Positions 39,489 to 48,086 of a stretch of 64,000 nt of DNA are shown piece after piece (position 1 is the stretch's first letter; each line of letters starts with the position of its first letter). Location of the stretch: positions 992,001 to 1,056,000 of the forward strand of contig NZ_OY726394.1 of the NCBI RefSeq assembly GCF_963378075.1, in the 5' to 3' direction. Both the position numbers and the translations under genes were made by a program. This DNA comes from Mycolicibacter sp. MU0083 (lineage in GTDB: Bacteria > Actinomycetota > Actinomycetes > Mycobacteriales > Mycobacteriaceae). The notes beneath the pieces are model-generated. The model saw only the letters and a program-made list of their open reading frames with translations. It did not search any database and was not told where the DNA came from.

Positions 39489-40763
39489 ATGGTGGAGCCG
39501 AGCTATGAGGACGTCACCGGGGTAGCCCAGTCGGCGGCGGCAACCATTGCCAAACTGGAGAACCGCTTCGGTGAGATTGCGCGCGCCGTTCAGCAGCGCG
39601 TGATGGATGAAATCGCGGAGATGCGCGACGACATACCGTTGCTGGACCTCCTACAGGCCAGCGTCGAGCAGAATGTCGACGCGGTGCTGTCCGCGATCCA
39701 GTACGGCATCCCGATCCAACAGATCGAGCCACCCAGCGCGGCGCTCGAACACGCCCGACGCCTGGCCCAGCGCGGGGTGTCGGTCAACGTGTTAATCAGG
39801 GCCTACCGTTTCGGCCAGCAGACGCTGTTGGACGTGGTGCTCGACCAGATCCGGATCGCCGAGCCGGACCCAGAGCGAAGCCTGGCGGTCTACCAACAGA
39901 TCACCGCGACCACCTTCGGATACATCGACCGCATCTCTCAAGAGGTCATCGCGGTCTATCAAAATGAGCGGGATCGCTGGTTGGAGACCCAGAACAGTGC
40001 CCGAGCGCTGCGTGTTCGAGAGTTACTGGATTCGGACACCGTCGACGACGGTGAGCAGAGCGCCGCGATCGGATATCCGCTCGACCGGCTGCATCTTGCG
40101 GTGGTCGTCTGGTGGCGCGAGCCATACGTAGCCGATGGGATGGTGCGGATGGACCGATTTGTGCGCGCGCTATCTGAATTTGTGGGGCGCCAGGACCGCC
40201 CGTTGTTCGTTGCCGCCGACCGAATGACCGGGTGGGGGTGGATTCCCCTGGCGGCCGACGCATCGTCGGATGCGGTGGTGGCACGTGCTCGCGCGTTCGC
40301 CAAAGCCCAGCATCACGCCCCATTGCTCGCGATCGGCGATCCCCTGTCGGGCCTCGACGGATTCCGGCGTTCGCATCGCCGGGCCGTGGCGGCGAGCGCG
40401 GTCGCTATCGCGGCCGGCCCACATGCCGAAACAGTTGTTGCCAACAACGACCCGGGGCTATCGGCCGCCGCGCTGCTCGGAAGCAACGTCGAGGCGGCCC
40501 AGGAATGGGTCGGTGAGGTGCTTGGACCGTTGGCCGGCGCCACCGACAGTGATGAGCGTCTGAGGGAAACGCTCCGGGTTTTTCTGCATGCTGGGTCCAG
40601 CTACAAGGCGGCAGCTAGGCAGCTGGATCTGCATTTCAACTCGGTGAAGTACCGTGTGGCGCGCGCCGAGGAACGTCGTGGGCGGCCGATAGTCGATGAC
40701 CGCCTGGAAGTCGAACTTGCCCTGCTGCTGTGCCGGTGGTTCCGCAACGCCGTGCTCCAGTGA
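39489..40763 (+). CDS. PucR/CdaR-type transcriptional regulator
   Basis: 424 aa. The central region resembles a degenerate GGDEF-like CdaR domain (LHLAVVVWWREP). The C-terminal PucR_HTH motif is LRETLRVFLHAGSSYKAAARQLDLHFNSVKYRVARAEE. The N-terminal about 160 residues are helical. Such regulators act on small-molecule cues. No signal or membrane segment. TAGGGT ends 7 nt before ATG 39489, so leaderless. It opens the accessory island and could control nearby genes, but no target sites are visible. Confidence 0.85.
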   Translation: MVEPSYEDVTGVAQSAAATIAKLENRFGEIARAVQQRVMDEIAEMRDDIPLLDLLQASVEQNVDAVLSAIQYGIPIQQIEPPSAALEHARRLAQRGVSVNVLIRAYRFGQQTLLDVVLDQIRIAEPDPERSLAVYQQITATTFGYIDRISQEVIAVYQNERDRWLETQNSARALRVRELLDSDTVDDGEQSAAIGYPLDRLHLAVVVWWREPYVADGMVRMDRFVRALSEFVGRQDRPLFVAADRMTGWGWIPLAADASSDAVVARARAFAKAQHHAPLLAIGDPLSGLDGFRRSHRRAVAASAVAIAAGPHAETVVANNDPGLSAAALLGSNVEAAQEWVGEVLGPLAGATDSDERLRETLRVFLHAGSSYKAAARQLDLHFNSVKYRVARAEERRGRPIVDDRLEVELALLLCRWFRNAVLQ

Positions 40764-40929
40764 CGTCACCGAAAAAATTGACGTTGCCACGCAACAAGAT
40801 TTCGGTGCTCGGCTGTATCCGAAACACAAAGCCCGCACGGGATTCGTACGGCGAACTTTCCGGCGTCGTTAGATGACGTTGAGGTAGAACTATGCGTTTC
40901 TCGGTAGATCTGGAGGGGAAGGCCGCAAG

Positions 40930-40943
40930 ATGTCTGGACAAAG
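40930..40943 (+). pseudogene. Displaced 5' end of PGRS gene (original start codon)
   Basis: ATG TCT GGA CAA AG behind a GGAGGGGAA ribosome site, cut off from the rest of its gene by the IS. Removing 40944-42415 (the IS and one 8-bp copy) restores MSGQSRSTRAITKPRRR, a normal signal-peptide start, in frame with the PGRS ORF. The remaining upstream 160 bp (40764-40929) would be the original promoter. Confidence 0.85.
40936..40943 (+). repeat. Left target-site duplication (GGACAAAG)
   Basis: 8-bp direct repeat identical to 42408-42415 and immediately outside the IS ends, matching the 8-9 bp duplications made by IS256-family elements. Confidence 0.88.
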
Positions 40944-42407
40944 GGGTAAGTCCCCTGGGGTGGTGGGGTTTCGGTCCTGCGGTTGACCGGGGCGGACTGG
41001 CTCTGGTGTGTCGTTGGGGGCTTTGGGGTGGGTCATCGCGTAGTGGTCAGTGAGTTACCGACCAAAGTGACTCAAGCAAAGGACACACGACGCGATGACC
41101 CAGGATCATTCTGCCTTGCTCGCCCAGCTCGACGCGCTTACCGCCGCTGATTCCGGTGCGGTGTTCGCGGAGCTGATTCGTGCCGGGCTGCAGGCGCTGA
41201 TTGAGGCCGAAGCCACCGAGAAGATCGGCGCCGGCCGCTACCAGCGCAGCAGTGACCGCCAAACCCACCGCAACGGGCACCGGCCCAAGGCACTGTCGAC
41301 GACCTCCGGTGACATCGAAGTGCAGATCCCCAAGCTGCGGGCCGGATCGTTTTTCCCGTCTCTGCTGGAGCGTCGGCGTCGCATCGACAAGGCCCTGCAC
41401 GCGGTGATCATGGAGGCCTACGTGCACGGGGTTTCGACCCGCAACGTCGATGACCTCGTCGGTGCTCTCGGGGTCGACTCGGGCATCTCCAAATCGGAAG
41501 TTTCGCGCATCTGCGCAGGTCTGGATCGCGAGATCGAGGCGTTTCGCACCCGCAGCCTGACCCACACGACGTTCCCGTACGTGTTCTGCGATGCCACGTT
41601 CTGCAAAGTCCGTGTCGGTGCCCACGTGGTCTCCCAAGCCCTGGTGGTGGCCACCGGGGTCTCTATCGATGGCACCCGCGAAGTCCTCGGGACCGCCGTC
41701 GGTGACAGTGAATCGTTCGAGTTCTGGCGTGAGTTTTTGGCCTCGCTCAAAGCCCGCGGTCTCGCCGGGGTGCACTTGGTGATCTCCGATGCCCACGCCG
41801 GCCTCAAGGCGGCGGTCGCCCAGCAGTTCAGCGGATCAGCCTGGCAACGCTGCCGGGTGCACTTCATGCGTAACCTGCACGGCGCCGTGGCCGCCAAGCA
41901 TGCCCCGGCGGTGACCGCGGCGGTCAAGACGATCTTCGCCCACACCGACCCCGCCGATGTTGCCGCGCAATGGGATCAGGTCGCCGCCTCGCTTAAGTCG
42001 GCGTTTCCCAAGGTCACTGTCATGATGGATGGCGCCAAGACCGATGTGCTGGCCTTCACGGCGTTTCCGAAAGCGCACTGGCAGAAGATCTGGTCGAACA
42101 ACCCGATTGAGCGGCTCAACAAGGAGATCAAACGCCGCGCCGATGTCGTGGAGATCTTCCCCAACCCGGCCGCGTTCCTGCGCCTGGCCACTGCCGTGGT
42201 CATCGAAGCCCACGACGAATGGCAGGTCACCCGCCGCTACCTATCCGAGGTCTCCATGGCCGAGTTGCGCAAAGTCATCGCCGCCAAACAGCTAGCGGCC
42301 GAACCACTAGCCGACCAACGCCAAATCGCCTAGCATTCACCGCGACTCGTTGATCACCACGCGTGACTCACGCCGATCCGAAGTCCACCATCCCAAGGGG
42401 CACTATC
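40944..42407 (+). mobile_element. IS256-family insertion sequence
   Basis: 1464 bp, bounded by 8-bp direct repeats GGACAAAG. Terminal inverted repeats align in register from the two ends: positions 9-27 match at about 15 of 19 (left CCCCTGGGGTGGTGGGGTT, right complement with the same TGGG-TGGTGG core). It holds one transposase ORF. It is intact and inserted in codons 3-5 of the PGRS gene. The perfect target duplication suggests a fairly recent event. Confidence 0.9.
41095..42333 (+). CDS. IS256-family transposase
   Basis: 412 aa, full length for the family (IS1081 transposase is of similar size). The DDE residues are in FCDATFCKV, VISDAHAGLKAA and SNNPIERLNKEIKRR (Glu). The usual Cys/His-containing WQRCRVHFMRNL follows the second Asp. 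No stop or frameshift, so probably active. The stop lies 74 nt before the right IS end. Confidence 0.96.
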   Translation: MTQDHSALLAQLDALTAADSGAVFAELIRAGLQALIEAEATEKIGAGRYQRSSDRQTHRNGHRPKALSTTSGDIEVQIPKLRAGSFFPSLLERRRRIDKALHAVIMEAYVHGVSTRNVDDLVGALGVDSGISKSEVSRICAGLDREIEAFRTRSLTHTTFPYVFCDATFCKVRVGAHVVSQALVVATGVSIDGTREVLGTAVGDSESFEFWREFLASLKARGLAGVHLVISDAHAGLKAAVAQQFSGSAWQRCRVHFMRNLHGAVAAKHAPAVTAAVKTIFAHTDPADVAAQWDQVAASLKSAFPKVTVMMDGAKTDVLAFTAFPKAHWQKIWSNNPIERLNKEIKRRADVVEIFPNPAAFLRLATAVVIEAHDEWQVTRRYLSEVSMAELRKVIAAKQLAAEPLADQRQIA

Positions 42408-44141
42408 GGACAAAGTCGTTCAACCCGTGCGATAACCAAGCCGCGACGTCGGAGCCTGATCGGTGCAGGCACGGCGCTGGGAGCAGTTTTGACGTTCGGG
42501 ATCACGCCCCTGACAACTGCACCGGCGGCACATGCCGACGAGCTCGATTGGTTGTTCGAACTTGTTGACCCGCTGTTCGGTATCGGATATAGCGAAGGCG
42601 GAGCCACGGACGCATTTTTCGCCGCGCTGGATCCCTCGGTCTGGGGTGAGATGTCCGCCGGGGCCGCCGCGGGGTCGCTGGCTGATCTGTTCGGCGACCC
42701 GGTGGCCTGGCAGACCGACTTCTGGCTGCCGTTCCACTCGATGCTCGAGGACTGGATCCACAGTGACATGGGTCAGGCGGTCGGCGCCGTCATCAACCCG
42801 TGGTTCCAAGTCGGCGCGTTCTGCGGGCTGATCTGCGACGGCACCGACGGTACCCAGGCAAGCCCGGACGGCGGCAACGGTGGTCTGTGGTTTGGGGACG
42901 GCGGGGACGGCTGGAGCAGCGACGCGGCCGGTGTGGCCGGAGGCAACGGCGGCCACGCAGGCGGGTGGGGCAATGGCGGCGACGGCGGTGCCGGTGGACT
43001 GGGCGCCGATGGCGGCGACGGCGGTGCAGGTGGCGAGTGGTGGGGTAACGGCGGGGACGGCGGAGCCGGAGGTGCCGGCTACGCCGATCACGTGGATGGC
43101 GGCAACGGCGGCAACGGTGGTGGCACCGGGCAGGTCCAAGATTTGTTCGGCATTGGTGCGGCCGGTAATGGCGGTAACGGTGGCAGGGGCGGCGACGGCT
43201 ATCGAGGTACCGACGGCCAAGCGCCACAGCCCAGTGGTAAGGCAGCCGACGGCGGCATCGGTCAGAACAGCTTCAACGGCGACCACACGGTCACCGGCGG
43301 CGGGCGGGGATCCGACGGTCAGGTTGTCGACGGGCTGGCCCAGGCCGGCGGTGACGGTGGTAACGGCGGCGACGATGTCTGGAACACCGAGTCCCACCTG
43401 ACTCACGGCGGCAATGGCGGTGACGGCGGTGCCGGCGCGCCCACCGCGGCCGGCGGACTTGGCGGCAACGGAGGCAGCGCGTCCAGCCTCGCCGGCGGCA
43501 ACGCCATCGCCGGCAACGGCGGCAGCGGCGGCACGGGTGGTGGCGGATCGAGCGGTACCGGTGGCGGCAACGGCGGCAACGGTGGGGCCGGCGGCGTGGG
43601 ATCCCTGTGGTTCGGTGTGGGCGGTAATGGCGGCAACGGTGGCAATGGAGCGGACGGCGGCAACGCCGTAGGTGCCGGCAATGCCGGAGGCAACGCAGGC
43701 AGCGGCGGATCTGCGACAGCGTTCGGGGGTACGGGAAATGCCAACGCGGGCAATGGCGGTGACGGTGGTGCCGGTGGCAACGGCGGCAATGGTGGTGCCG
43801 GTGGTAATGGTGGCAAGGGCGGGGCAGCCGGCGTCGGTGCCGGCGGGAACGGGACCGACGGGAACGGCGGAAATGGGGGCAGTGGCGGCAACGGTACCGA
43901 TGGTGGCAATGGGGGTGATGCCGGCGACGGTGGCGACGCCGCCGCCTCCAATGGCACGGCAACGCCCGGCACGGGCGGTACCGGTGGGGCAGCCGGCGCG
44001 GCGGGCGCTGCTGGCGGAGCTGGTCAAGGCGGCGCGGCAGGTGGGTCTACTGGCTCAGCCGGTCAGGACGGCGCCAGCGACGGTACGGCCGGTAATCCGG
44101 GTATCGCGGGTAACGATGGCACCAACGGGCATGTCACATAG
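42363..44141 (+). CDS. PGRS-repeat protein with signal peptide, N-terminus replaced by IS sequence
   Basis: 592 aa. Residues 1-15 derive from the IS right end. The rest is the native protein: basic n-region TKPRRRS, hydrophobic segment to PAAHADE, about 100 residues of unique sequence (LDWLFELVDPLFGIGYSEG, DPVAWQTDFWLPFHSML, INPWFQVGAFCGLICDG), then over 400 residues of GGNGG/GDGGAGG repeats typical of PGRS domains. No PE domain is present, so export would be by Sec rather than ESX. Whether GTG 42363 is used, or the gene is now silent, cannot be told. Confidence 0.85.
   Translation: MTHADPKSTIPRGTIGQSRSTRAITKPRRRSLIGAGTALGAVLTFGITPLTTAPAAHADELDWLFELVDPLFGIGYSEGGATDAFFAALDPSVWGEMSAGAAAGSLADLFGDPVAWQTDFWLPFHSMLEDWIHSDMGQAVGAVINPWFQVGAFCGLICDGTDGTQASPDGGNGGLWFGDGGDGWSSDAAGVAGGNGGHAGGWGNGGDGGAGGLGADGGDGGAGGEWWGNGGDGGAGGAGYADHVDGGNGGNGGGTGQVQDLFGIGAAGNGGNGGRGGDGYRGTDGQAPQPSGKAADGGIGQNSFNGDHTVTGGGRGSDGQVVDGLAQAGGDGGNGGDDVWNTESHLTHGGNGGDGGAGAPTAAGGLGGNGGSASSLAGGNAIAGNGGSGGTGGGGSSGTGGGNGGNGGAGGVGSLWFGVGGNGGNGGNGADGGNAVGAGNAGGNAGSGGSATAFGGTGNANAGNGGDGGAGGNGGNGGAGGNGGKGGAAGVGAGGNGTDGNGGNGGSGGNGTDGGNGGDAGDGGDAAASNGTATPGTGGTGGAAGAAGAAGGAGQGGAAGGSTGSAGQDGASDGTAGNPGIAGNDGTNGHVT
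42408..42415 (+). repeat. Right target-site duplication (GGACAAAG)
   Basis: Second copy of the 8-bp repeat, in frame with the PGRS ORF (codons GGA CAA AG). Confidence 0.88.
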
Positions 44142-44197
44142 CGACTTTTGTGGCGAAACCCTGGGCCAGGTCACAATTTTCGGCAGAATCGATATGC

Positions 44198-46222
44198 ATG
44201 ACTGACTTCACCAGACGTGCCGTTCTAGGTCGTTTCGCGGTCGCCGGCGTTGCTGCTGCGGCAGGCTCGGCATGGGTATCAGCTTGCGAGGGAAAGCAGT
44301 CCGGCGGGTCCTTGAACACCGACAACGAGGTCAAGCCGGCTACCGAAGCGACCAAGGCAGCCAACGCCGACGTGCTCAAGTCGCTGCCGTTCAACGATCG
44401 CAGCGACTTCGAGGACGCGCAACGCAACCTCATCGCGCGTCCTGACACGCTGACTATCAAAGATGCCGACGGCAACACCGTATGGGACTTGGAGAGCTAC
44501 AAGGCGTTCATCGGCGACGACAAGCCGGCACCGGACACCGTCAACCCCAGCCTGTGGCGCAACGCGCAGTTGTGTATGAACTATGGCCTGTTTAAGGTCG
44601 TCGACCGTATTTACCAGGTGCGCGGTTACGACTTGTCTAACATCACCTTCATCCAGGGCGACACCGGGTGGATCGTTTTCGACCCACTGGTCTCGCCGGA
44701 GACTGCAAGGGCCGCGCTGGATTTGGCAAACCGGCATCTGGGGGAGAAGCCCATCGTGGCCGTCGTGCACAGTCATTCCCACACGGACCACTACGGCGGA
44801 ATCCGCGGGGTCGTTGCACAGGGTGACGTCGACTCAGGGAAGATCAGGGTCATCGCGCCGGCGAACTTTGTCGAGGACGTCGTCGACGAGAATGTACTGG
44901 CCGGCAATGCCATGTCTCGGCGCGCGGTCTACATGTTTGGCGCGCAGTTGCCCCGCGATCCGGCGGGTGGCGTGAACGCTGGCCTTGGGCAGACGATTTC
45001 AACAAGCAAGCCGACCTTGATCATGCCGACCGACATCGTCAGCACGACTGGAACGAAGCTGACGGTCGACGGCGTGGAGATGGTGTTCCAGATGACCCCA
45101 GGCACCGAAGCGCCCACCGAGATGAACACGTTCTTCCCGCAGTTCAAGGCGATGTGGATGGCAGAGAACACCACCAACACCATGCATAACCTGCTGACAC
45201 TGCGCGGGGCACAGGTGCGCAATCCGCTGATCTGGGCGGCCTTCATCGACGAAGCGATCCGGTTGTACGGCGCGCAGACCGAGGTGAAATTTCAGAGCCA
45301 CCACTGGCCGATGTGGGGCAATGCCAAGATCGTCGATTACTTCAAGCGTCAACGGGATCTGTACAAATACACCCATGACCAGTCGGTGCGGTTGATGAAC
45401 GAGGGTTTGATCGGTTCCGAGATCGCCGAAGAGATCGAGCTACCTCCCGAGCTGTCCAACTTCTGGCCGAATCGTGGCTACTACGGAACGCTGCGCCACA
45501 ATTCCCGTGCTGTGTACCAGCGTTACATGGGCTGGTATGACAGCAACCCGTCCGATCTGAATGACCTCCCTCCGCAGCAAGCGGCCACTAAGTACATCGA
45601 GTACATGGGTGGCGAATCGGCGGTACTGCGGAAAGCCAAGGGGGACTTTGACGCCGGCAATTATCGCTGGGCCGCGATGGTGCTCAAGCACGTCGTATTC
45701 GCCAACCCCGACAGCGTCGACGGCAAGAACCTCTTGGCGGATTGCTACGAGCAGCTTGGTTATCAAGCCGAATCCGGGCCATGGCGTTCGGAGTACCTGC
45801 AAGGGGCTTACGAGTTGCGTAACGGCGTTCCGGACGTCGCAGCGACCGACGCGGCCAGCCCGGACACCATCCGGGCTATGCCCCCGGAGAAGCTGTTCGA
45901 CTATCTCGCGGTGCGGCTCAACGGGCCGAAGGCGGCGGGCAAGAAGATCACGCTCAACATGAAATTCACCGACTTGAATAAGGAATACGGCCTCACCGTG
46001 GAGAACGCGGTGTTGAACTACGCGCCCGAACCGGTAGATGGTGCCGATGCGACCCTAACTCTGGACAAGGCCACGCTCGACGACATCGAGCTCAAGAAAA
46101 TCAAGCTGGACCAGGCCATTTCGTCGAAGCGGATCACCATCGACGGCAACCGAGGAGCCTTCGACGAGTTTATGGGGCTGCTCGACACGTTCCCGTTCTG
46201 GTTCAACATCGTCACCCCCTGA
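44198..46222 (+). CDS. SdsA-type alkylsulfatase with Tat-like lipoprotein signal
   Basis: 674 aa from ATG 44198. N-terminal TRRAVLGRFAVAG is a twin-arginine signal, followed by a lipobox-like VSAC. The metallo-beta-lactamase core has HSHSHTDHYGG (His192, His194, Asp196, His197) for two zincs. A helical dimerisation region and a C-terminal SCP2-like lipid-binding domain (KITLNMKFTDLNKEYGL, then a VNG-like tail) follow. It hydrolyses long-chain alkyl sulfates such as SDS to alcohols, probably on the cell surface. It lies 56 nt after the PGRS gene. Confidence 0.9.
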   Translation: MTDFTRRAVLGRFAVAGVAAAAGSAWVSACEGKQSGGSLNTDNEVKPATEATKAANADVLKSLPFNDRSDFEDAQRNLIARPDTLTIKDADGNTVWDLESYKAFIGDDKPAPDTVNPSLWRNAQLCMNYGLFKVVDRIYQVRGYDLSNITFIQGDTGWIVFDPLVSPETARAALDLANRHLGEKPIVAVVHSHSHTDHYGGIRGVVAQGDVDSGKIRVIAPANFVEDVVDENVLAGNAMSRRAVYMFGAQLPRDPAGGVNAGLGQTISTSKPTLIMPTDIVSTTGTKLTVDGVEMVFQMTPGTEAPTEMNTFFPQFKAMWMAENTTNTMHNLLTLRGAQVRNPLIWAAFIDEAIRLYGAQTEVKFQSHHWPMWGNAKIVDYFKRQRDLYKYTHDQSVRLMNEGLIGSEIAEEIELPPELSNFWPNRGYYGTLRHNSRAVYQRYMGWYDSNPSDLNDLPPQQAATKYIEYMGGESAVLRKAKGDFDAGNYRWAAMVLKHVVFANPDSVDGKNLLADCYEQLGYQAESGPWRSEYLQGAYELRNGVPDVAATDAASPDTIRAMPPEKLFDYLAVRLNGPKAAGKKITLNMKFTDLNKEYGLTVENAVLNYAPEPVDGADATLTLDKATLDDIELKKIKLDQAISSKRITIDGNRGAFDEFMGLLDTFPFWFNIVTP

Positions 46223-46484
46223 TCCGGCTCGCCTGTCGCCGGCTTCCGTCTTGAGTCAAGAAGTTGGCTGTTCTGTGGGGTTTCTCCTGCCAGGTAGGCC
46301 TGTTCTGGGTTGTGGTGTGCCAGCGTCTGGTGCGCCCGACTCACCTCAGCTCATCGTTAGCCAGCGCTGGCAAGCGCCAGGCACCTCCGTACGGCGCGCG
46401 CCAGCGTCCTCCACACCTTCTGGTCGTTGCCTGGCTATCCACAAGTGGCGACCCTGTCAGAAAGTTTGAGTCAGTGGAGAGCGC

Positions 46485-46490
46485 TATAAT
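46485..46490 (+). promoter_or_regulatory. Consensus -10 box (TATAAT) for DUF222-HNH gene
   Basis: A perfect TATAAT, rare at this GC content, ending 8 nt before the ATG, which predicts a leaderless transcript. No good -35 at normal spacing. Confidence 0.7.
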
Positions 46491-46497
46491 CGAACGT

Positions 46498-48015
46498 ATG
46501 TTCGAGCAGTCGCGGGTTCCGTCTCCGGAGTCGGTGGCGCGGCTTAGTGAGCTGTTTGCGCGGCGGTATCCGTCGGTGACGTCGGAGTCGGCGGTGTTGG
46601 TGGATCGGGTTTGTGGGGCGGCGCGGGCGGAGAATCGGGCGGCGGCGGCGCAGTTGGTGGCGATCGGGGAGTTGTTCGCGCTGCGGTTGAGCTCCTGTGG
46701 TGAGACCGAAGTGTGGGCGGTCGATACCGAGGCGGCGGTGGCTGCGGAGGTGGCGGCGGCGTTGCGGATCAGCCAGGGGTTGGCGGCTAGTCGGTTGCAT
46801 TACGCGCGGGTGATGCGTGAGGAGTTGCCGCAGGTGGCGGAGGTGTTCAAGGCCGGCGATATCGATATGCGGTTGTTTCAGACGATCGTGTATCGCACCG
46901 GGTTGATCACCGACCGGCAGGTGCTGGCGGTCGTTGATGGGCAGTTGGCGGCGCAGGTGGGGCGGTGGCCGTCGCTGACCAGGAGTCGGTTGGCGGCAAA
47001 GATCGACAAGATCGTGGCCCAGGCCGATGCCGATGCGGTGCGCCGCCGCAAAGAACGCCAAGCCGAGCGTGAGGTCGGCTTCAGCGATCAGGAGGGCGGG
47101 ATCACCGATATCTACGGCAGCCTGTTCACCACCGATGCCCGTGCACTGGACAAGGCGCTGGATGCGTTGGCCGCCACGGTCTGTGAGCACGATCCGCGCA
47201 CGCGTGAGCAGCGGCGTGCCGATGCGATGGGGGCGTTGGCGGCGCGCGCCGATCGGCTGGGTTGTCGCTGCGGGCGCCCGGACTGTGTGGCGGGTTCCCG
47301 CCCCGGGGCCTCGCCGGTGTTGATTCATGTGATCGCTGAGCGGGCTAGCGTCGACGGGACTGGGGATGCGCCGGGCTCGTTGGTCGGGGCTGATGGGTTG
47401 ATCCCGCCGGAGGTGGTTGCTGAGCTCGCCCGATCGGCCCGGTTGGTGTCGGTGGTGCATCCCGGCGATGCCCCGCCGGAGCCCGGGTATGTGCCGTCGA
47501 AGGCGTTGGCGGATTTTGTGCGGTGCCGGGATATGACGTGTCGTTGGCCCGGTTGTGACCGCCCGGCGCTCGACTGCGACATCGACCATACGATTGCCTA
47601 CGGTGACGGTGGGCCCACGCATGCGTCGAATCTCAAATGTTATTGCCGCACCCATCATTTGGTGAAGACGTTTTGGGGGTGGCGAGATCAGCAGCTGCCC
47701 GATGGCACGGTGATCCTGACTTCGCCGTCGGGGTGCACGTACGTCACCACCCCGGGCAGTTCGTGGCTGTTCCCGCACTTGTGCGCACCCACCGGGGACC
47801 TGCCGACACCCAAGCCACGTGTCGATGACCGCTGTGGTGATCGGACCGCGATGATGCCCCGCCGACGGCGCACCCGCGCCCAACACCGCGCGGCCCGTAT
47901 CGCTACCGAACGCAACCAGAACCGCAAAGCCCGCCAAGCGCGACACGCCGCATTCGACGCCGTCTGGTTCCCCAAAGCCACCGCCGCCGCAGACGACGAC
48001 CCACCACCCTTCTAA
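46498..48015 (+). CDS. DUF222 / HNH endonuclease domain protein (13E12 repeat family)
   Basis: 505 aa. The N-terminal about 330 residues form the DUF222 helical domain (SARLSELFARRYP..., AAALRISQGLAASRLHYARVM). An HNH domain follows at about 343-393: CRWPGCDRPALDCDIDHTIAYGDGGPTHASNLKCYCRTHH, with all Cys and His ligands present. The C-terminus is basic and Arg/Ala-rich. This multicopy mycobacterial family (REP13E12) is linked to prophage attachment in M. tuberculosis. Codon use differs from neighbours, favouring GCG, CGG and GTG-type codons in the first half. Confidence 0.92.
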   Translation: MFEQSRVPSPESVARLSELFARRYPSVTSESAVLVDRVCGAARAENRAAAAQLVAIGELFALRLSSCGETEVWAVDTEAAVAAEVAAALRISQGLAASRLHYARVMREELPQVAEVFKAGDIDMRLFQTIVYRTGLITDRQVLAVVDGQLAAQVGRWPSLTRSRLAAKIDKIVAQADADAVRRRKERQAEREVGFSDQEGGITDIYGSLFTTDARALDKALDALAATVCEHDPRTREQRRADAMGALAARADRLGCRCGRPDCVAGSRPGASPVLIHVIAERASVDGTGDAPGSLVGADGLIPPEVVAELARSARLVSVVHPGDAPPEPGYVPSKALADFVRCRDMTCRWPGCDRPALDCDIDHTIAYGDGGPTHASNLKCYCRTHHLVKTFWGWRDQQLPDGTVILTSPSGCTYVTTPGSSWLFPHLCAPTGDLPTPKPRVDDRCGDRTAMMPRRRRTRAQHRAARIATERNQNRKARQARHAAFDAVWFPKATAAADDDPPPF

Positions 48016-48029
48016 CGGCGCATAGCCTA

Positions 48030-48067
48030 TTGACACTTTGACACGAAAAACTATTCTTTGTGTCAAG
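48030..48067 (+). promoter_or_regulatory. Promoter with palindromic operator upstream of MpaB-like gene
   Basis: -35 TTGACA (48030-48035), 16-nt spacer, -10 TATTCT (48052-48057). A 7-bp inverted repeat TTGACAC (48038-48044) and GTGTCAA (48060-48066) flanks and covers the -10. A repressor bound here would block RNA polymerase. The adjacent TetR gene is the natural candidate. Confidence 0.75.
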
Positions 48068-48086
48068 TGAGCCGAGGAGGCCTGAG

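Noticed and set aside
42420..44027. A 535-aa minus-strand frame with Ala/Val/Thr repeats
   Set aside because: Complement of the PGRS repeats, so its repetitiveness is inherited. No start signal or signal peptide.
42880..44100. Repeat array that might be mistaken for CRISPR or tandem repeat locus
   Set aside because: The repeats are codon-level GGN-GG periodicity within a coding frame, without conserved repeat-spacer units.
48060..48086. GTG 48060 as start of the MpaB-like gene
   Set aside because: It falls inside the right arm of the promoter palindrome, with no ribosome site at useful spacing. ATG 48087 has GAGGAGG.
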